Notes under the pieces: generated by a model
The model's input: only the letters and a program-made list of their open reading frames with translations
What the model was told of the DNA's origin: nothing
Database searches by the model: none
Shown here: piece after piece, positions 19,058 through 30,906 of the stretch
Position numbering within the stretch: position 1 is the first letter of the stretch
How the letters are laid out: each line of letters starts with the position of its first letter
Origin: Pomphorhynchus laevis
Lineage: Eukaryota > Acanthocephala > Palaeacanthocephala > Echinorhynchida > Pomphorhynchidae
Reading direction: 5' to 3'
Length of the DNA: 64,000 bases
Assembly (NCBI GenBank): GCA_012934845.2
Contig: WNNJ02002252.1
Location: 1 to 64,000 of the forward strand
Translations under genes and position numbers: made by a program

Positions 19058-19375
19058 ATGAGTAAATTTAGCACATCGGAGCGTTCAAAGAACTCATTGA
19101 AAACTAATTTTCCTGCCAATGCGATAAATGAGGTTAGTAAAGATTTAACTTCTCTTGAATATATTCCGGAGGAAGAACTCCCCCGGTACCAAAATTATCC
19201 AACCTGGTGATTATCAAACTTATGGTGCCTTTAGAAAAGCAGAAAATGTTCAATGTTTTTATAAGAGGCTTTGCCGAGCGATTTAAAAAAGGATATTGTT
19301 CAATGCTATTAAATATTATGAATCTGAGATCAAAATCTCATGTAATGTTCAGTAATGTTAAGGTGAGAGAAAATT
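19058..19375 (+). mobile_element. Family A ORF1 fragment in reverse orientation
   Basis: Starts with ATG at 19058 (MSKFSTSERSKNS) and contains EEELPRYQNYP and, in a second frame, NLVIIKLMVPLEKQKMFNVF, matching the ORF1 of A2 (LRNLIIIKLTQPQERHKLFS). It breaks off near 19375 against a minus-strand CR1/L2 relic. It is the only plus-strand piece of family A in the window. Confidence 0.65.
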
Positions 19376-19870
19376 ATCCAACTGATTTTGGACTTTGGAG
19401 ATTGAGTGATAGGTGAAGCGAAGAAAGGTGCTGGGAAACAGATGAGGCAAGTGGATGAAGTGGATTCAAGATTATCGATTTGTGAGGAGGGTATATAGGA
19501 GTAGATGATAATGTCATCAGCATATTGCCTAACATTAAAACTGTGTGTTCTCGTTATTGTAGTGAGATCACTGAACAGAAGGGAGAAACGAAAGGGACCT
19601 AGTACTGAACCTTGAGGAACACCGTGTGAGATAGAATACGGTCGAGAGAGAAAATAATAGGAAAACCAGGCTACAGCGGAATTACATAATCCATAGTCAT
19701 GACGGAGCAGATAGAGAAGAATATAATGATTGACATGTCGGATACAAATAATAGGGTCAGCTTTTTTCTTGAATAGAATAATGTTCTCAAATTTAGGCAA
19801 CATGGATTTAGCCCGAATCACTCAACAATCACCAATCTTTTAGAAACAAGAGCTAGTTGAGTAGAATCCT
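19376..19870 (-). mobile_element. CR1/L2-like RT relic
   Basis: Minus-strand open stretch with LLRHDYGLCNSAVAWFSYY, SISHGVPQGSVLGPFRFSL (motif B) and VRQYADDIIIYSY (motif C). Parts between these motifs are missing compared with element B, and the C-terminus is lost at the junction with the family A fragment. It is distinct from, and left of, element B. Confidence 0.7.
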
Positions 19871-20207
19871 TAAGACAAGACTCAACATATAGGTGAATGT
19901 GATCTTTATCGATTTGCTAAATAAGAGAGAAATTTATTTTGAGTTACAAATAAGTGAAAACTGCGCGCTTACAAGCCGACTAAAAATGACAAAAAATTAT
20001 CAAACTGATAAAAATAATCCACAGACGTATTTTGAATGGTATGAACAAGGAAGTAGAGCGGATGTACGGATGGAGCGAATTCCTAGCAAAAGGATAAGCA
20101 ACAGAAAATAATAATATAATACAAAATTATTTAACGTGGCAAATGCGTACAAGCTGCACGCTTACAAGTTCACTAACAAAAATGAAAAAGTCAAGCAGAT
20201 AAATTGT

Positions 20208-23097
20208 TTAAATGGGATCGGATTTGGCGCTTAAAGCACGGTAGGGAAGTTGATTGGCGTATATGAATGGGCAGATGATTCCACGATAGAGAATCAGCCA
20301 CCAGGAAGGAGCGGAGTCCAATAGTGGTGGAGTAGTTTGGGACTTGTAAAAAAGGGAATTGCAGGAACGCAAGGAACAGTAAACAGGACGAGAATTATCA
20401 AGAAAAGGAAGGTTGAGAAATGAAGGGGAATGAAAAATTACAAGGCGGAAAGCAACGGGAAGAAGACGAATTTGAACACGACAATAATTTGTAGGCAAAT
20501 CGAGAGAAGCAAGATGGTAGGATGTATGATCAAAACGACGAAGACGGAGGAGAATTCGTACGGCTGCGTTGACGATGCGTTGTAGGGGAAGAAGAGTGAA
20601 TTTAGGTGAGTTGGAAAATAGACTAAGACAATAATCGAGTCCAGAAAAAAAGGAGAGAAGATATAAGAGTCATTCAAGAAGGGAAATCGATCAATCTACG
20701 AACTTGACGGAGGTTGCGGAGTATCAAGGTAGATGAGCGTACTTTATCTCTAACGAAAGGTTTAAGTGAAAGTCGGTTGTCGAAATGGAAGCCTAGGAAA
20801 ACGAGATTATCAACGATAGGAAGAATTGTAGAATTTAATGGTACGGAGGGAGGTTCTAAGCCGAGGCGTCGAGGTAGGATCCACATAATTTTGGATTTAT
20901 CAGGATTAAGAGAAAGGCGAAGCGAAGAAAGATGATTGGAAATTGAGACAAGACAGTCGGAAGCAGAAACACTAAGATCGTGAATACGATAAACAGGTGC
21001 ATGAGCATAGATGAGAATGTCATCTGCATTTTGCATAACATAGAAGTTTAATTTATAAGAAATCGAAGACAAATCACCGATAAGAATAGAAAAATCATAG
21101 GGCCTAATACGGAGCCTTGTGGAACACCGGACATGATGAACGAAGGATGGGAGAGAAGAGTTAGAATAGACGCGAAATGTACGGTTTGATTGATATGAAG
21201 AAAACCATGATACTGTGGGTAAAGAGAAGCCATAATCATGACGAAGGCGATTGAGAAGAATCGAGTGATCGACGATGTCAAAAGCAGACGATAGATCAAG
21301 AGCAACTATGACACTACATAATTTATGATCGCGCGATATGAGTAAGTCGTTATAAACTTTAAGACATGCAATTTCGGTAGAGTAATTAGAGCGAAAAGCG
21401 GCTTGGAAGGGAGGAAATAAGTTAGAGGAATGGAGATATGTATTAACTTGCTTAAGAACGAGACGCTCAAGGAGTTTAGAGATGGTTGGGAGAAATGAAA
21501 TCGGACGGTACGAAGATGGTAGTGAGGAGTCGAGAGATTGCTTTTTGATGAGAGGACGAACAGTGGCGCATTTCCAGATGGAAGGAAATGTACAGCTACG
21601 GATGGACGAGTTGAACAATGTGGTTATGAAAGGTAAGATAAAGGAGCAGATATTTTTAAGCAAGTGAGTGGGAATTGGGTCAGAAGGAGAGGTTTTATTA
21701 GGTAATGACAGCAGAACCGAAGAAACTTCATCAGACGAAACGGGAAGAAGGTGGAATAGTTCTGGGAGGGAAGTATTTAAAGAGAAAAGTGGGTACAAGG
21801 GGGCTATGGGTAGTAGGGAAAGTAAATTAGATAGTTTAGTTTGTAGATAAGAAGAAAATTCATCAGGATTTATATTACAAGGGGTAGATGATCATGAAAG
21901 AATTGAGTTTAAGATTTTCCAATGAGATTTAGAGTTGGAAGATGACTCGTGTTGATTTCGCCAAAAGAGAGTACGTTTAGTACGTATAAGAATGAGATGT
22001 GAACGGCGTTGAGAAAAGTAGGAATCACGAAGATTTGGAGGGAGTGAGTCGGGTGAACGTTTAAGAAAGCGTTTATACATACGAAAAGAGTGAACGGAGT
22101 CGACGCTTAGAAAGACTACAGTCAGAATCGAACCAGGGAGCATGGCGCAAAGCTGGGAAAGTCGAAGTCGACGTGGCAGAAGGATATTGAGGATCGACGT
22201 AAGTTCAGAATCAAGCAGAATGCAGAGGTCATCGGGAGAGAGATATTTAAGAGGAAGTGAAAAGAGTGAAGAATTGAGTAAGGCTGTGCAGAGAACAGGG
22301 ATATCGAGAAGCTTCCAGGATCGACTTGGTGTAGATAAAGGTAAAGGCGGAGAAGGATGATGGGGACGAGTAAGAGTATGAGTGACAAGGAAATGATCGG
22401 ACAAACCAGGATAAGTAATTGACAAGGAGGTATAGTCATTGAAGCAGTTAGGAAAAGCAATGATATCGAGAGCACCGCCGAGAATATGAGTTGGGCTTGT
22501 TGAAAGTAATTTATAGTTAAAATCAGAAAAAAGGTTAGTTAAAGTGATAGAGTCAGAGTCAGACGGGCGATCAAGACGAATGTTAAAGTCACCGAGAACA
22601 AAAGAAGGAGTATAAGACAATGAACAGTGAGACATTAGATCTGCAAGGTCGTTAAAGAAGATACGTGATGGGGCAACTGAACCTGGACGGTATACAATCA
22701 CAAGTTCCAGAGGGAAAGGCGTTGATAATCTGCATATGAGTAATTCGAACGAAGTGTAACGGATGTTAACGTTGATTTTACGTAAAGACATTGGGTGACG
22801 AGCAATGGCAACAATACCGCCATGGTTAGACGCAGTAGATGTATGAGATGTAATTTGACGAGCTGATTCAACTAGAGAACAACCAGAGCGACATAGACGA
22901 CGAATAGCAAGATCGTCGGAGTCAGAGTGCCAGGATTCGGTAATGCAGAGAATATCGATAGATAATTGATCGAAGATATCGAGAAGCATATCAGCTTTAT
23001 GAAGAATGGAGCGAGTATTGAATAGACTAAGACGAAAAGTATGCTTAGGAGCGAGATCGACTAGCGAAGAAGACAAGGGGGAGAGATTGGACTCCAT
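20208..23097 (-). pseudogene. Element B ORF2: endonuclease + reverse transcriptase, few defects
   Basis: The ATG at 23097 opens an apurinic-type endonuclease: RLSLFNTRSILHKAD, DILCITESW, VIVYRPG, VLGDFNIRLD and LSDHFLVTH. One in-frame TGA near 21890 separates it from the RT, which continues in the same frame: YRPISFLPTISKLLERLV, IVALDLSSAFDIVDHSILL (motif A), a motif B degraded from GVPQGSVLGP, and NADDILIY (motif C, normally YADD). Another stop and a frame change near 20675 precede the C-terminal region, which ends near 20208. Known CR1/L2 ORF2 proteins have this order. It is disabled but far less decayed than most elements here. Confidence 0.85.
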
Positions 23098-23155
23098 CGA
23101 ATTTTTGGCCTTGTGTGAAGAACGTGAAAATTTCTGTTGATTTTACGTATAGATT

Positions 23156-23880
23156 AGGATGACTCGCCGTTTGTTTCACGTCGATGTTTCTCAATGCGAG
23201 CTAAATTGAACTGGGCAATATCAAAAGGGGAGCGGTCAGGATAGATACGGCAAGTAGATGAAGTGGTAAGAAGTTTAAAACGTTGGGAGAGTACTGAAGA
23301 TGCATGTGAACTATGTCGGAAAACGATTTTTAAGGGTGGAGGACTGAGATGATTGGATTTAGTGGATTTGTTTAAACGAATAAAGGATACAGCAGCGATA
23401 TTATTGAAGAGGGATGGGTTATCATCAGGAAGAATGGTTGCTAGGATAGACCTGAAAGCAGATACATCATCATCGAGGCGAGATTGTGGAGAAGCAGATT
23501 CGGAAAGCTTTAAGTTTGATATGATAATACAGCGATCCCGGGAAGGAAAACGATTTCGTGAAAGTGGTGTACGGACAGAACTGGTAGGAGTCGAGGCAGA
23601 TGAGCAGATTGAAGTGGAAATGATAGGGGTGCTTGATTGAGAATTAATATTGGTTGGAGCAAGTGTGACATGAGCGGGGTGTTGAATCGATTGATCAGAG
23701 ATGTGACTGTAGATGATTTTGAATCAAGGATGTAAATTATTTGGAGGTGTTACGTGGGAGGTAGAGTAAGGAGAATTAAGATAGGTTGGGACATATGTGA
23801 CAGGAGTGGAATGTTGAATCAGTTGATCGGAAATGTTACTAGATGTTACTCATCTTTACTGATGTTACTGGATGTTACTG
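23156..23880 (-). pseudogene. Element B ORF1, low-complexity N-terminus and RNA-binding-like domain
   Basis: The minus-strand frame ends ETNGESS-stop at about 23156. From the N-terminal side it reads a Ser/Thr/Pro-rich segment with two imperfect internal repeats (ISDQLIQHSTPVTYVPT and ISDQSIQHPAHVTLAPT), one in-frame stop between them, then RDRCIIISNLKLSES, SFIRLNKSTK and PPPLKIVFRHSSHASS. The RLxK...PLKIVF pattern resembles the RRM/CTD-type ORF1 of CR1/L2/L1 elements. The overlapping plus-strand frame at 23353-23640 is a shadow. Confidence 0.65.
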
Positions 23881-24339
23881 GAAATGTTACTCATCTTTAA
23901 TAATAATTTTTAGTAACTATAACTAAATTTTAACTATTTTACAACTTTTTAAGATTTGCTAATTTATGAAACGGATTAGAAGGCAATTATAGTGTTGGCC
24001 AAGATTCAAGAGACTCTGTTATTTCCATTAGATTACTAAGTTTCTTAACTGATAATATATCCGTGCCATTATTGTTTAAATAAACAAAAGCGTGCTCACC
24101 TTTATTTTGTAGGTCGATGTCAGTATTGCTTAAAGACTTTCCTATATTTGCTTTTAAAACTGTAAAATTTATCATTACTTACCTCATTTTTCACCTTTTA
24201 TTGTTTTTTCTCTAATCCACCAATTGCACTTATTTTTAAGTAAAGGATTTATTAACAACTATATAACCGATAAAAAAATAATTATTAACTAAAAATACGA
24301 GATTAAAGAAACAAGTTTCCAAAAACGATCACTCTTGCG

Positions 24340-27300
24340 TCGTCTTAATTCCTTATGGCCCCAGGTTCGGCGGGATCTGAGCCCCACAGCCAATACAACA
24401 CGCCGATCTTCGACTGAACCACCCGGGGTCTATCACCCCCGAAGAGTCCAATCGAGGCCGACTATGCTGGGTAAACGAGATATGAGCAGCTTGAGAAGCC
24501 TTAGCTTTTGCTCCGGGGGGACGTCCTCTAGAGAAGAAGACTAATCTCGAGATAGCCCATGTGCCCAGAGGCGCACCTGGGTTTTCCCTTTCAATGACAG
24601 ATGCTGAGTTCGTTTCAGGATCCACCTAGCTCTCTTCGGGATACGTTTAAGTCTATCCAGGTCGGCTTTCGACAAAAATCATGGAAAACAGCCACAACAA
24701 GTTGATGACTGTTCTCCTGACAAAACTGATACACTTCACCTACCGCTGAATAAACCGAGCAACCTTTGACGAACCCATGAAAACCAGGTGGGATTAAATT
24801 TCGTCTATTAAGATGATCGCGGATTCTACGCGCAAGCGCTTTTTCGTAGATAGAGACGAGGGAATTTTGAATAGAAATGGGCCGCAGGTCTTTAGGACAA
24901 GAGACCGGATACTTTTTTGGTATAAAAATTCTCCTGCTAATATTGATGCCGGCTACATCGGATGGGGTGGTTAACAGCATTGTGACGGCCACCTTCCTTC
25001 TTTTTCGGTTTCAAAAGCTGACAGACACGATAAGATAGTGGAGCGACGGATTTGGAGGTGCTTGGAAGAGGCTCCCAGGCATTGAGAATATCTGTGACAG
25101 ATAAGTATCTACTCCTGAAGTCTCCCCAAGGCGGATTGGTTGCGGTGATTGAGTGGCTCCATAATTGTGTAGGGATAGTGACTCCTCCAAAACTTTGTAA
25201 AGACTTATATTACCAATCCAACCCAATGCCGTATCCTTCCAACATACAAACTTATCCCTCTTGAATATCTTCCAGAAGGAAAACTGGGATGGATTAAGAG
25301 AAGCAATGCTAGCCCTATCTTTACCCAGTTGGAACCTATATCTACTGCTCCAATATTCTTTTGAGAGAACTTGCCTGGCAGAAGCAGAGAGATTGGGGAG
25401 ACGGAGCAAATATGCTAAGTTCTTGAGTTTTGTCGGTGTGGGTCTGAAAATACCACCTTTATAGGTTGTAGAAAGCAACGCGGTGGCTTGCGAGGAGAGG
25501 TCAGAATTAAATTCGGTTAAATTCTCATTACCAATTCAGGAGAAGCGTTGGATAGCTGCCTGAAATAAAGCCACTCTGATAGGGTCAAAGTGGAATCTCT
25601 TTCGAAGCAGCGTATCCTCTTCTATCCGCCAGCAAATTAGGTCATGAGAGGTGGACAGATATTGCCGCGACTGCTCCGTACAGAATTGTTTTAGCAACCA
25701 CTTCTCATTAGCAGTAATAAGTCGAGGAGTGAATTTGTTGATGTGCAATGAAAGGTAGGGGACGGTGGTTTATGAATAAGATAACCGTTCCTGACTTTGC
25801 GGAGTGCTGCATTAATCCGAAGATCAGTTCTGTCGTTGGACTTACCTAGTACCTTGTCGTAACCGCTGTCGATAATCGTATCCAGGAGGTCACGGTTCTT
25901 GTGAATCTCCCCTGGACGGATGTAGACATTGGCTAGACTGAGGCGTTTTCCGTTCTTACTGAGTGAAACTACTAAACAAGAAAGGGCTGAACAAGAATAA
26001 TTTAAAAGGAGGGAGGATTTTAAAGAGCATTTAACTAAGGTCAAGAGTCCTTGAGATGAAGAGAAGTGAGGAGCGGTTATGTACGGACTATGGTGGGAAC
26101 AAATGTGCTTAGGGTGAATCGAGTAATGTCCTTGGAGATACGGATAGACCGCGTCTCCTGAAGGACTATGACATCTGCATCTCTACCAGATAGAAGTCTA
26201 AGGGTAGAAGTTCCTCCCGAATTTGACTAAAGGATATTCAGTGAAAAAGGCTCTCGAGTACTTTGCATTGTGCTAGGTCAGCTGTATGGGATTGCCACAT
26301 CCCTAGACGGAGCCAGGGGTGGGAGGTTTACCCCCTCCACTACTGGCGCTATCCAATGTGGGCACTTGCCCACGGGCATTATCTTCATTTCCCTGGGAGG
26401 CCTGTTGTAGCAATTTTCCAATCTTCAATGGAGGGATAGAGTGAGTGGCTCCACCTCTTTTCTTCGATAATAGGACGACCGGCGATGAAATTTCAGGAGC
26501 TGTGAAAAGTGTAGCAAGCATGCTAGCTATAGGTTTCTCCATGTCGATTTAGTAGATCTTTTGTATGAATCCAGAAGGTGTATAATATCCTCTCCGACAT
26601 ATGGTTCATCGGAATGGCTGCTGTGGCAGCCGACAGTCTGTTAGGAGTAACAGGTAGAGACACATGATTTTTCCTGTATTTTTTAAAAAGAGACACTTTC
26701 TAGACCAGGCGGGGTGGTCCCCTTTACAATTCGCACATTTTGGAGGAGCCCCGCATTTCTCCTCTTTTAGTAATGAGCTGCGGTAGTCCATGGAGCATAC
26801 TTCGCAGATACGAGTTTTTAAACAATATGATCCCCAGTTCCCCAAACGTGGCAGACGTTGCAATTAGGGTATGTAAGGTTGTCCTCTTCAACTATATAGA
26901 AGAGAAGGTTATAACCTAGGAAATGGTTGCAGGCTGACTGGAATAACGCTAGACTGTGCCGGATTCCGCCGAGCAGAAAGCAACTGGAATCGGGAAACCG
27001 TTCTTGTCTTTCAGAGTCCTAACATTCGAGAGTTTGTACAAGGATTTTAGAGCTTGAAGGTCATCCTCTTCCAGATGAGGAGGCAAGTTAGATATTCTTA
27101 AGGTCGAGAGAATAGGTTTATGCTCGATCATTCCAAGATCATTGAGATTACGTTTGAAAAAATTAACATAATCTGTTGCTAACACATTTTTAGCAAATGA
27201 GACTTTTATAGTTGATTCATACATTTTCACAGAATTAAAAATAATCCTGTTAGGATAATCACTTACAAACCTTCTTAGAAATATTGAGAAGAGCTTATGT

Positions 27301-27590
27301 CGCTCTTGAGGCTGAGTTAGTTTGATAATAATTAAGTTCCTTAACTTCGGAATAGGGGGAAGTTCCCCATTAATCATAGTACCATCGGTAGATAGTAAAC
27401 CACTTGCCCTAGAGTCTTATTTAAGGAAGTTACCTGAGAATTAAAGGAATTACCATCTATTTCTGCAGAATTATCGTTGTTCTTTGAAGCACCGACTGCA
27501 CCACTTGTCATTTTTCTATAATAATTAGATTTTCTTAATAGAAAAACAAAGTACATAAAATAAAGTAACATAGAAAATGTCATAAATCAA
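24340..27590 (-). mobile_element. LINE family A, copy A2, RT core deleted
   Basis: 3' end at about 24340, ORF2 remnants at 24350-26270, ORF1 at 26303-27480, 5' end near 27590. ORF2 keeps endonuclease blocks (NVYIRPGEIHKNRDLLD, 25900) and the RT fingers (KDLRPISIQNSLVSIYEK, 24880), but the sequence then jumps from about 24690 to the C-terminal region at 24670. Relative to A1 about 550 bp are missing, including RT motifs B and C with the YADD aspartates. It could not have retrotransposed by itself after that deletion. Confidence 0.85.
26303..27480 (-). pseudogene. A2 ORF1: gag-like protein with CCHC knuckles
   Basis: N-terminal region near 27480, then GELPPIPKLRNLIIIKL (27370), FLRRFVSDYPNRIIFNSVK, HKPILSTLRISNLPPHLEED and FPIPVAFCSAESG. 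A frame change near 26.95-26.86 kb is followed by knuckles CEVCSMDYRSSLLKEEKC and CANCKGDHPAWSRKC, then a C-terminal region ending near 26303. It is duplicated as A3 ORF1 (29434-30516). Confidence 0.8.
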
Positions 27591-27727
27591 AGAACAAACA
27601 GTCAAATGTAGTCTGCAGACCAACCAATCACTTCCCGTCTTCCAAACTTTCACGGCCCCAAATCCATTGGAACCAAGCCCCCCCCAACCAATTCATCACA
27701 CCACTTTCCGACTGAACCACCCAGGGT

Positions 27728-28700
27728 ACGGCAAGTAGATGAAGTGGTAAGAAGTTTAAAACGTTGGGAGAGTACTGAAGATGCATGTGAACTATGTCGG
27801 AAAACGATTTTTAAGGGTGGAGGACTGAGATGATTGGATTTAGTGGATTTGTTTAAACGAATAAAGGATACAGCAGCGATATTATTGAAGAGGGATGGGT
27901 TATCATCAGGAAGAATGGTTGCTAGGATAGACCTGAAAGCAGATACATCATCATCAAGGCGAGATTGTGGAGAATCAGATTCGGAAAGCTTTAAGTTTGA
28001 TATGATAATACAGCGATCCCGCGAAGGAAAACGATTTCGTGAAAGTGGTGTACGGACAGAGCTGGTAGGAGTCGAGGCAGATGAGCAGATTGAAGTGGAA
28101 ATGATAGGGGTGCTTGATTGAGAATTAATATTGGTTGGAGCAAGTGTGACATGAGCGGGGTGTTGAATCGATTGATCAGAGATGTGACTGTAGATGATTT
28201 TGAATCAAGGATGTAAATTATTTGGAGGTGTTACGTGGGAGGTAGAGTAAGGAGAATTAAGATAGGTTGGGACATATGTGACAGGAGTGGAATGTTGAAT
28301 CAGTTGATCGGAAATGTTACTAGATGTTACTCATCTTTACTGATGTTACTGGATGTTACTGGAAATGTTACTCATCTTTAATAATAATTTTTAGTAACTA
28401 TAACTAAATTTTAACTATTTTACAACTTTTTAAGATTTGCTAATTTATGAAACGGATTAGAAGGCAATTATAGTGTTGGCCAAGATTCAAGAGACTCTGT
28501 TATTTCCATTAGATTACTAAGTTTCTTAACTGATAATATATCCGTGCCATTATTGTTTAAATAAACAAAAGCGTGCTAACCTTTATTTTGTAGGTCGATG
28601 TCAGTATTGCTTAAAGACTTTCCTATATTTGCTTTTAAAACTGTAAAATTTATCATTACTTACCTCATTTTTCACCTTTTATTGTTTTTTCTCTAATCCA
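27728..28700 (-). mobile_element. Duplicated 5' part of element B
   Basis: Second copy of 23247-24219 from the tandem duplication: most of B ORF1 (cut at its 3' end, at residues just after TTSSTC) and the upstream region with the same 62-codon-type open stretch. It has no ORF2 and is an orphan fragment made by DNA duplication, not by retrotransposition. Confidence 0.85.
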
Positions 28701-28819
28701 CCAATTGCACTTATTTTTAAGTAAAGGATTTATTAACAACTATATAACCGATAAAAAAATAATTATTAACTAAAAATACGAGATTAAAGAAACAAGTTTC
28801 CAAAAACGATCACTCTTGC

Positions 28820-30690
28820 GTCGTCTTAATTCCTTATGGCCCCAGGTTCGGCGGGATCTGAGCCCCACAGCCAATACAACACGCCGATCTTCGACTGAAC
28901 CACCCGGGGTCTATCACCCCCGAAGAGTCCAATCGAGGCCGACTATGCTGGGTAAACGAGATATGAGCAGCTTGAGAAGCCTTAGCTTTTGCTCCGGGGG
29001 GACGTCCTCTAGAGAAGAAGACTAATCTCGAGATAGCCCATGTGCCCAGAGGCGCACCTGGGTTTTCCCTTTCAATGACAGATGCTGAGTTCGTTTCAGG
29101 ATCCACCTAGCTCTCTTCGGGATACGTTTAAGTCTATCCAGGTCGGCTTTCGACAAAAATCATGGAAAACAGCCACAACAAGTTGATGACTGTTCTCCTG
29201 ACAAAACTGATACACTTCACCTACCGCTGAATAAACCGAGCAACCTTTGACGAACCCATGAAAACCAGGTGGGATTAAATTTCGTCTATTAAGATGATCG
29301 CGGATTCTACGCGCAAGCGCTTTTTCGTAGATAGAGACGAGGGAATTTTGAATAGAAATGGGCCGCAGGTCTTTAGGACAAGAGACCGGATACTTTTTTG
29401 GTATAAAAATTCTCCTGCTAATATTGATGCCGGCTACATCGGATGGGAGCCAGGGGTGGGAGGTTTACCCCCTCCACTACTGGCGCTATCCAATGTGGGC
29501 ACTTGCCCACGGGAATTATTTTTATTTCCCTGGGAGGCCTGTTGTAGCAATTTTCCAATCTTCAATGGAGGGATAGAGTGAGTGGCTCCACCTCTTTTCT
29601 TCGATAATAGGACGACCGGCGATGAAATTTCAGGAGCTGTGAAAAGTGTAGCAAGCATGCTAGCTATAGGTTTCTCCATGTCGATTTAGTAGATCTTTTG
29701 TATGAATCCAGAAGGTGTATAATATCCTCTCCGACATATGGTTCACCGGAATGGCTGCTGTGGCAGCCGACAGTCTGTTAGGAGTAACAGGTAGAGACAC
29801 ATGATTTTTCCTGTATTTTTTTAAAAAGAGACACTTTCTAGAGTAGGCGGGGTGGTCCCCTTTACAATTCGCACATTTTGGAGGAGCCCCGCATTTCTCC
29901 TCTTTTAGTAATGAGCTGCGGTAGTCCATGGAGCATACTTCGCAGATACGAGTTTTTAAACAATATGATCCCCAGTGCCCCAGACGTGGCAGACGTTGCA
30001 ATTGGGGGTATGTAAGGTTGTCCTCTTCAAATATATAGAAGAGAAGGTTATAACCTAGGAAATGGTTGCAGGCTGACTGGAATAACGTTAGACTGTGCCG
30101 GATTCCGCCGAGCAGAAAGCAACTGGAATCGGGAAACCGTTCTTGTCTTTCAGAGTCCTAACATTCGAGAGTTTGTACAAGGATTTTAGAGCTTGAAGGT
30201 CATCCTCTTCCAGATGAGGAGGCAAGTTCGATATTCTTAAGGTCGAGAGAATAGGTTTATGCTCGATCATTCCAAGATCATTGAGATTACGTTTGAAAAA
30301 ATTAACATAATCTGTTGCTAACACATTGAAAGCAAATGAGACTTTTATAGTTGATTCATACATTTTCACAGAATTAAAAATAATCCTGTTAGGATAATCA
30401 CTTACAAACCTTCTTAGAAATATTGAGAAGAGCTTATGTCGCTCTTGAGGCTGAGTTAGTTTGATAATAATTAAGTTCCTTAACTTCGGAATAGGGGGAA
30501 GTTCCCCATTAATCATAGTACCATCGGTAGATAGTAAACCACTTACCTTAGAGTCTTATTTAAGGAAGTTACCTGAGAATTGAAGGAATTACCATCTATT
30601 TCTGCAGAATTATCGTTGTTCTTTGAAGCACTGACTGCACCACTTGCCATTTTTCTATAATAATTAGATTTTCTTAATAGAAAAACAAAG
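28820..30690 (-). mobile_element. LINE family A, copy A3 (deleted duplicate of A2)
   Basis: Equivalent to A2 minus 24967-26310. The join is at 29447/29448 (ggatggg to agccaggggt). What remains is the 3' end with a stub of ORF2 and almost all of ORF1 (29434-30516 plus the N-terminal stretch to about 30650). The knuckles CEVC...KC and CANCKGDHPAYSRKC are kept; A2 has HPAWSRKC at the last one. Confidence 0.88.
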
Positions 30691-30906
30691 TACATAAAAT
30701 AAAGTAACAGAAAATGTCATAAATCAAAGAACAAACAGTCAAATGTAGGCTGCAGACCAACCAATCACTTCCCGTCTTCCAAACTTTCACGGCCCCAAAT
30801 CCATTGGAACCGAGCCCCCCCAACCAATTCATCACGCCACTTTCCGACTGAACCACCCAGGGTCTTTCACCCCCCGGAGAATCCAATCGGCGTTGACTAT
30901 TCTGGG

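Larger units (their letters stand above)
19900..24320 (-). mobile_element. CR1/L2-like LINE, element B, nearly full length
   Basis: Minus-strand element with ORF1 (about 23880-23156), a gap of about 60 bp, and ORF2 (23097 to about 20208). The 3' region at 19.9-20.2 kb carries two related blocks (GCGCGCTTACAAG at about 19968 and GCACGCTTACAAG at about 20156). The upstream region 23990-24320 contains a 62-codon minus-strand ORF (24175-23987) of unknown meaning and may be the 5' UTR. The 5' side abuts the 3' end of LINE A2. The 5' half was copied in the tandem duplication listed at 23247-30863. Confidence 0.85.
23247..30863. repeat. 4.48-kb tandem segmental duplication, second copy with 1.34-kb deletion
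   Basis: Unit 1 is 23247-27727 and unit 2 is 27728-30863. The same sequence (tacggcaagtagatgaag) starts both; the join at 27727 shares only one base, suggesting end joining. Unit 2 lacks the equivalent of 24967-26310, so element A2 becomes the shorter A3. Differences between copies seen by eye are sparse substitutions and an occasional 1-bp indel, so the event is recent relative to the decay of the elements themselves. The unit holds the 5' part of B ORF1 and its upstream region, all of A2, and the 3' tip of A4. Confidence 0.92.

Noticed and set aside
20714-23640. Several plus-strand ORFs rich in Arg/Glu/Ser
   Set aside because: Antisense shadows of element B ORF1 and ORF2 on the minus strand.
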